Shown: in pieces, positions 58,045 through 64,000 of the stretch
Layout of the letters: each line of letters starts with the position of its first letter
Numbering within the stretch: position 1 is the first letter of the stretch
DNA from: Azolla caroliniana
Taxonomy: Eukaryota; Polypodiophyta
Direction: 5' to 3'
Assembly (NCBI GenBank): GCA_043228905.1
Contig: JBHGNT010000007.1
Span: 2,976,001-3,040,000, forward strand
DNA: 64,000 nt
The notes under the pieces: generated by a model
Database searches by the model: none
Told to the model about the DNA's origin: nothing
What the model saw: only the letters and a program-made list of their open reading frames with translations
Program-made: the position numbers and the translations under genes

Positions 58045-58485
58045 GTTACGGGCATTATCATATAATATCCCGTGGTAAGAATTTATTGTAGTATTCTATA
58101 CACGTGAATAAGTGTGAGGGTTAAATGAGAGTGTAAAGAAGGGGAGGATTACTTTTAATCCTCGGGATTGAGACAACCCATTAGGCCAAGTGTGAACTTG
58201 CTCGGGGGCCTTGGGTATCACTATAAATAAGAGGCCTAGCTACCATCATTTCATCATCTTTTGACTATGTCAAAACTTTGTTCTTGTGGTGGGTCAACTC
58301 TTGTAGCAAGCGCGCCAACACCAGGTACAACTCGACGCCACAACGGTAGTATGGGACGCCGATCGAGGCTTGAGTCCGTCTCAATCCCTTCGCTTGGGAG
58401 TGATCGGGTGGATCAACACCCTTCTTTCTCTCTCTCCTTTCTATCTATCTATGTTTTATCCTTATCATATGCTTACTTTAGATCA
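58045..58485 (+). mobile_element. LTR-like fragment (solo LTR or promoter part)
   Basis: The stretch begins 'tgttacgggcattatcatat' and holds a TATA-like 'actataaataagaggc' (about 58219-58234) followed by a more GC-rich part, as in the U3-R-U5 order of LTR retrotransposons. No primer-binding site, second LTR or target-site duplication could be found by eye, so this rests on style only. Confidence 0.35.
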
Positions 58486-58493
58486 TAACTCTA

Positions 58494-58538
<45 letters not shown>

Positions 58539-58609
58539 ATATTAATTGGAGGAAGTCTAGTCTCATATCATGTACTGAAAGGGATTTGGAATGTTTAGAT
58601 CGCAAGGAT

Positions 58610-60255
58610 CCGTGGTGAAGAAAGGATCTATTTCTCGACACTTGGGCTATCCATTAGGAATGAATGTTACAAATGGTAAGATTGAATGAATGTCTAGCAA
58701 GTTGAGGGATAAGTTCGGGTATTGGAAATCACGATCTTGCCCATTTCATGTACATTTGAAGGCTATACAATGTATTATGGAACCTATAATATTATATTAC
58801 TTACCATTGCTACCATGGACAAAGAAGGCTTTGCATTCTATTTTGCAACCTCTTCGATATTTGTTGTGGAAGAAGAGGGATAAGATGGGAATAACTTGGG
58901 TTGCATGGAATCATCTAGCAACTCCTAAGCGCTTGGGGGGAGCTGGAATACTGAACTTATCTAAGCATATGATGGTTCGTAGATTTTCATTATTACAAGA
59001 CATGTGTTCAAACTCACAACCATGGATATCTATTGTTCAATATTTCATTGAGAACAAGGGTTTAACACACGGGAGAACAACAATTAAGGCTTCATGGTGG
59101 CAATTACTGAATGGATGTATTTCACTTAGGATTCTAGGCTCTACATGTATTCAACACTTGGTTACCTCATGGCAAGAAGCACTCTTGTTATATGTATGGA
59201 AACCATCATCTAGTAGAGAGCATTGTAATTCTTTGCAAAAAGAGTTACTTGTGTCTTCTCGGTTATTATGTTGGCCAGGAAAGAAGAGATTGCGCTCTCA
59301 ATTTAATCGTTTGTTTCATTTGGGGGTCAAAGAGGTGGGAGATATAGTTGAGGATCCATCTCAAAGAAATTTGGAGTTTGTTGAAGCACGACAATTATTA
59401 CGCATTCCGCCTAATTATGAGTTTATTTGGCAACAACTACAAAATATTCCATTGTGCAAGGTCCCTTGCCTCACGAACAGGAGAACAACCATGGATTGAT
59501 TGGTGTTTAAAGGGTCAGACATTGTTGTTACAAGTGACTACTAATCTTTTATATCATTGCTTTGTCGAGTCTCTAGGATGGTTATCATCTAAGGCTGAAG
59601 AAGAATGGAAATTGCACAAATTTGATTATGGGTGGTGGCAAATCTTACGACATAGTTGGCATTCTAAATTGCCACTTGTAGCAAAGGTCTTCATTTGGAG
59701 AGTTTTGATTGGAGGATTGCCTTTGGGATTAGCTCTAAAGCGTCGTGGACTAGCAACGGGTAGTTGCTTTTTTTGCACTGTTCAAATGGAAGATAGTACT
59801 CATCGATTTATACAATGTCCAATTGCTTCTTAGATTTGGAGTTGCATTTCTCAAATTTGGCAAGTTTTATCACGATGTTATTTGACACCTAGATAGTGGG
59901 TGTTTGCACAATTTACACATGTTGACCCAAAGTCAGAGATGGAGATCGTTTTATTATTTCTGAGATATTGGGGATTGCGACATAATTGGAATATGCGCAA
60001 TGCTTTTGTATTTGATGGTAAACATGGAGTGAAAGCATATCTGCGAAAGTTGAAGGGAGTACTAATGTGGCAATTTTCTTTATTGGAGCAAGTGGAGATT
60101 CTTTCCTCGGTGGAGTGTTCTTCTTGCTTATTGGCAATTCAACATGTTCTACTACCCATGTAATGTAGTTAGTGGGTGACCATACTTCATTGTCACACCC
60201 ATTGTAAGTAGTGTTTTTTACACACATTTATTAGTATAATTGTGTGTTTTCACAA
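58610..60255 (+). mobile_element. 5'-truncated LINE (L1-type) with broken ORF2
   Basis: Carries the C-terminal part of a plant L1-type ORF2. Around 58635 it reads 'SRHLGYPLGMNVTNGKIE', then a TGA at 58687-58689, then 'MSSKLRDKFGYWKSR', 'ILYYLPLLPWTKKALHSI' and 'LATPKRLGGAGILNL'. Near 59460 the frame shifts, and the zinc-knuckle (zf-RVT) part follows ('WHSKLPLVAKVFIWRVLIGG', 'CFFCTVQMEDSTHRFIQC'). Two stops follow (59831-59833 and near 59895), then 'YWGLRHNWNMRNAFVFD'. The 3' end has an A-rich tail (60251-60262). The catalytic core of reverse transcriptase and the endonuclease are missing. It is dead. Confidence 0.88.
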
Positions 60256-60263
60256 AAAAAGAA

Positions 60264-60477
60264 ATATATATTTGCAAAAGTTGAAGGGAGTACTAATGTG
60301 GCAATTTTCTTTACTGGAGCAAGTGGAAATTATTTCCTCAATGGAGTGTTCATCTTGCATATTGGGAATTCAACATGTTCCACAACCCATGTAGTATAGT
60401 TGGTGGGTGCCCTCCATTGTGATACCCATTGTAAGTTGTGGTTTTCACACATTTATTAATATAATTGTGTGTTTTCA

Positions 60478-60480
<3 letters not shown>
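60264..60480 (+). mobile_element. Second copy of the LINE 3' end
   Basis: It repeats the last ~215 bp of the preceding LINE ('gcaaaagttgaagggagtac' to 'ataattgtgtgttttcacc') with scattered substitutions and small deletions. It starts directly behind the A-rich tail of the first copy and ends at a GA tract. Confidence 0.88.
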
Positions 60481-60520
<40 letters not shown>

Positions 60521-60522
<2 letters not shown>

Positions 60523-60716
60523 CATATGGATGTTGCTCAGTTGGTAAGGTTCTCCAATGGAGACCAGGTGGTCATGGGTTCAACCCCTACATTCCACAGT
60601 GGCATCTAGTGAATTAAGAGATATATAAGAAGTATATAATAGAGAGGTGAGGAAGTTGGGTTTCGAACCCACAACGCAGTGCTTGTAGTGTAAACAACTT
60701 ACCACTAGGGTGAGGT
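60521..60716 (+). mobile_element. tRNA-related SINE, copy 3 (complete)
   Basis: After a GA tract (60481-60520) comes 'ggatgttgctcagttggtaa' with a pol III A-box-like core (60532-60544). The B-box-like 'gggttcaaccc' lies at 60576-60586, about 32 bp on, as in tRNAs. After an AT-rich middle, 'gggtttcgaaccc' (60658-60670) and 'acttaccactaggg' (60697-60710) follow. Read on the minus strand these are again A-box-like 'ctagtggtaagt' and B-box 'gggttcgaaaccc' at tRNA-like spacing. There is no coding capacity. The right half being a second tRNA-like unit is inference from sequence. Confidence 0.75.
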
Positions 60717-60750
60717 AATTACAATAAAAGAGAGAGAGAGAGAGAGAGCC

Positions 60751-60930
60751 CAAATGGATGTAGCTCAGTTGGCAAGGTTGCCCAATGGAGACAAAGGGGT
60801 CATGGGTTCAACTCGGCATCTAGTAAAATTGAGAGATATATATGGAGTAATAGAGAGGTCAGAAATTGAATTTCGAACCCAAGACATAATGCTAATACTG
60901 TAGCAACTTGCGGACTTTGGTGCTAGGGAG
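60751..60930 (+). mobile_element. tRNA-related SINE, copy 4 (complete)
   Basis: Same order as the copy at 60521: GA tract (60730-60748), 'ggatgtagctcagttggcaa' (A box 60761-60772), 'gggttcaactc' (B box 60804-60814), AT-rich middle, 'tttcgaaccc' (60871-60880), and 'gtgctaggga' near 60919 as the reverse A-box-like end. It lies about 35 bp behind the previous copy. Confidence 0.75.
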
Positions 60931-61153
60931 ATAATGCAACAAGTTAGTGCACGATCACTACCAGTACTCAAATATTTCCCTATATTAAAAGGCCAAGCAT
61001 TGGATCCCTATATTAAAAGGCCAAGCATTGGAGCTCCCAGTATAAGACCCCTTGGTGCTAGGGAGATAATGCAACAAGTTAGTGCACGATCACAACCAGT
61101 ACTCAAATATTTCCCTATATTAGAAGGCCAACCATTGGAGCTCCCAGTATAAG
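60915..61153. repeat. Tandem duplication behind SINE copy 4
   Basis: 'ttggtgctagggagataatg' through 'agctcccagtataagac' is present twice (from about 60917 and 61051). The first unit has an extra internal copy of 'ccctatattaaaaggccaag'. The unit includes the right end of SINE copy 4, so the SINE end was duplicated with flanking DNA. Confidence 0.85.
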
Positions 61154-61559
61154 ACAAGCAACGCCCTTAGTAACACACATACCCACCATGAGCAATTGTC
61201 GTCTGAATCTTCCTAAAACTAATGCCCTAAGTAGATGACCTCATTTATAACATAATAACCAATTCACCATAACTAAGATTGTTTGTATCGTCAAAGTGGT
61301 ACCAAGAAAGAAAATTTACGATCATCATGATACGTAAAATTATAACGAGTTAATGGTATAGGGTACATAAACATTACTTCATGGTGTTCTAATCATGTGT
61401 TTGGAAATAATGGTTTATTAAATCAAACAATTAAAATGATTGTGCCTAAGTAAGTACATATGTATGGAACTATATGTGCTATGTTAACAAAAATTAAAGT
61501 GAATGTGCCTACAAAAATATGTAGGGAAAATTATATGTGTTATACTAACAAGACCGTTG

Positions 61560-63010
61560 ATGGTGTTGAAATTGAGATGATGCCAAATGATGTAGTTAGT
61601 GAACTTAAGAGATACGCGGTTTCATCCTAGAGTCGCCAAAGATTTATTATCAGTTACTCAACTTGTCAAAGAACAATGTATGCTATTCGGAGAGTGATAG
61701 TTGTCAAATTTTTGTGTTAACAATAATGAAGTAATAGCCACTAGAAGTAAAGTTGGTCGCATGTTCATTTTGGATTATGTGGGACGGAAGCATTTTGTTA
61801 ACTTTATTGATGTTTTTCCTACATGATTTGGATATAATTTATGAAACTTAAAAGTGATGCGTTTCAAAAATTATAGTGACTGTGAATATATGTTGTCCAA
61901 ATCCATAGTTGAGAATGAATGTGATAAAAAAACAAAAGCTTTAAGAAGAGATGGTGACTGTGAATATATGTTGTCCAAATTATGTAAATATCTAAAAAGT
62001 AATGAAAGAACGAGATATATATGACACATAGTTGTACCCCTAAGATGAGCGTAATCGTTGAATGGAAAAAATGGCATATCTTCGAATGTGTTAGAGCTAT
62101 GATGTTTGAAATCAATGTCAAAAAGGTCTTTTGGCCAGATGCATATCGTTATGCAGTAACATTGATTAATACAATGCCAACAACTACCATTAAATATGTT
62201 ATTTTGTATGAGTTATTTTTCTGATGAAAGCTTAAAGCTTATTTGTTATGTGCACATATTTATACAAGTTCCATATAAACTTGAAGAAAAAGCATTAAAA
62301 TGTATTTTCCAAGGGATAGATAATAAAACATGGATATTGATGTTATGATCTAAACTTTATGTTTCTTACATTATTAAATTTGATGATAGCAAGAATCTTG
62401 AAGATATATAGCGTAAGGTGAAGGTACCCAAACCATGTCGCCCACAACATGTAAGAAAACTTGAGGCTATTGTTTGTTGATGTCAAAAATTGAATGAATG
62501 AAAATTGCATTGAACCAAGTCCCTATGAGGAATTATGTTGTAAAAACGAAAGATGAAAAGCCATGCAAGAGGAAAGTGGCATATGAGTATTGGTGCCAAT
62601 AATTGACATTCAAACTTTAATTGATTATATAGGTGGATTTGTAAGGTAAAATATAATTCTGATGGTAGAATTAATCATTATAAAGTTTGATTTGATGTGA
62701 AGAGTTACGCCTAAACTTATAGTTTAATTACAAGGAAATGTTTTCACTAATCGCAAAAATGTTGAGTACAAGATCCATAATCCTCTTGCCATGCATTAAA
62801 ATTGGAAACTTTATTGAATGTTTAATGGATATAAAAATGCTTTTTTAAAGGTAATCTGGTGGAAATTGTATACATGAAACAATTGCGAGGGTGTACAACT
62901 GGTAATATCTTGTACACAAGCTAAAATCACTTTATATAGATTGAAACTAACACCATGTTCATTTGTATGGCAAGTTGAGAAAGTTTTTACAATGAAATAA
63001 ATTATGGTTC
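61560..63010 (+). mobile_element. Ty1/copia retrotransposon relic (pol), heavily mutated
   Basis: Family phrases appear in the right order but in different frames and with many stops: pre-integrase-like 'KDLLSVTQLVKEQ' (about 61640-61676), integrase-like 'FVNFIDVF' (about 61796) and 'VFWPDAYRYAVTLINTMPTT' (about 62128-62190), then 'FHINLK.KALKCIFQGIDNKTW' (about 62270), RT start-like 'KYNSDGRINHYK' (about 62648-62683) and RT-like 'VYMKQLRGC..AKITLYRLK' (about 62870-62950). Catalytic residues cannot be traced, and the element is long dead. LTRs were not found. Confidence 0.7.
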
Positions 63011-64000
63011 TTTGATATGCTTGTAAATTGTAATACCCATCTTCTCTACATTAGAAATTAAAGAACAAATCCATTGTAGGGCACATACTTGGGAATAGAT
63101 TTGGAAAGACCTTTAGTCTAGACTCTAAACAAGTGCCCACATGATAAAGAGCAAAGCATTCGTGCTCCATGATATAAAGTCTAATATTGAATGAGGCATT
63201 ATTTTAATCAATGATCAATATCTAATAAATAGACTTGGAAGTTGGAAACTTCCAGAACAAAAACACTCAAGATTGGCACTTATATCATAAAAAAAACTTG
63301 TTAAACATGGAGATAATGATTATTAGTGAGTTGAAATGCAAGCATGTTTCCAATTACATGGCATAAGTATGAACACTACCCAGATTCTAACATAGCTTGA
63401 ATTCTCCACATTTGAATTTTAAACCGTGGAAACAAACTGAGTGATCCATACTTATATCATTAAACTAGATATTGAAAGAATATAAATCAACACCACAAAA
63501 CTTCTTGGTAGAAAGTTGACACACATCATAACATGAATTTATTATAACACCTTATATAAACACACGTCTAGCTCATGCACTCTATTGAATGATAGGGCAC
63601 CACAAGACCCCTTCAAATTAGTTAGAGATTTAGGCAAGCATGCACACAAATCTATGCCAGAATGGATTTGCAAATTGTGCCCTCAAGGGATGGAATTAAA
63701 ACAAAAAAATCTTCCATTATAATATTCTTTATGAAATAAGCAAGTGAAACCATTACTTGGGGCTATTCTTGCTAGAACTCAAAATGCCAAGAGACGTTAT
63801 TGGAGGACAAGAATGTAACCAATTAAAGGCCATAAGCAATGCACATAAGCCATTACCATCTAAACTAGTCCCTTCAAAGTTATCATCAAGCAATAGAGAT
63901 AACTATCACCTAGCAAGAAAGGTGCTTCCTCACTTCAAAGATGTCTCCATCACGAAGTAGCTCATGCTAGAGATTTTTGAAGGCATAAGCTTCAATTTAT
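63011..64000. other. Probable continuation of the retroelement relic; no gene recognised
   Basis: AT-rich with stops in all frames. The last open frame (63757-63960, +) has no recognisable domain. RNase H sequence of the copia relic would be expected here but cannot be read with confidence. Confidence 0.35.

Noticed and set aside
60521-60600. Genuine tRNA gene
   Set aside because: A- and B-box-like motifs are present, but no cloverleaf with paired acceptor stem can be drawn, and the same sequence recurs with flanking SINE parts.

Overview
This is nuclear DNA of a land plant. Its genes have introns with GT..AG borders. It holds plant-only families: PLS-class PPR proteins, a CLV1/BAM-type receptor kinase, the meiotic protein SHOC1 and a Ycf20-type plastid protein. 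Coding regions are islands in AT-rich DNA full of microsatellites and decayed retroelements. The wording of the broken PPR gene at the left end (the 'GMLEKARKVLEELHLRDVIAW' type of repeat) is the kind I associate with the large PPR families of homosporous ferns. I therefore favour a fern, but that is inference from memory.

Layout, left to right. (1) 1-310: two tRNA-related SINE copies. (2) 771-2395 (-): broken PPR gene, with a fainter PPR relic near 4235-4640. (3) 6009-9414 (-): intact two-exon LRR receptor kinase with a three-unit tandem repeat just upstream. (4) 17272-20119 (+): five-exon short-chain dehydrogenase with intact splice sites but a frameshift and a stop codon in exon 2; tandem repeats lie inside and behind it. 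(5) 24365-24766 (-): gene for a 133-residue secreted protein of unknown function. (6) 25917-31508 (-): eight-exon fucosyltransferase-like type II membrane protein, rebuilt here with consistent splice phases (564 aa). (7) 33483-40779 (+): seven-exon SHOC1 gene (1671 aa), diverging from gene 6 across a 2-kb spacer that contains two odd repeat clusters. (8) 43503-50688 (+): Ycf20-like plastid protein whose two exons appear to enclose a complete PPR gene (45725-47320, +), itself flanked by a 300-bp inverted repeat. (9) 52094-53083 (-): secreted glycine-rich, cysteine-containing protein in a microsatellite-rich stretch. (10) 58000-64000: retroelement graveyard with an LTR-like piece, a 5'-truncated LINE, two more SINE copies and a heavily mutated Ty1/copia pol.

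The genes do not form a pathway. They are independent units: cell-surface signalling (receptor kinase), Golgi glycosylation (fucosyltransferase-like), meiotic crossover formation (SHOC1), organelle RNA processing (PPR) and thylakoid function (Ycf20-like). The most unusual observation is the SINE family. Its units appear to carry two tRNA-like promoter modules in convergent orientation and are strung together by GA tracts.
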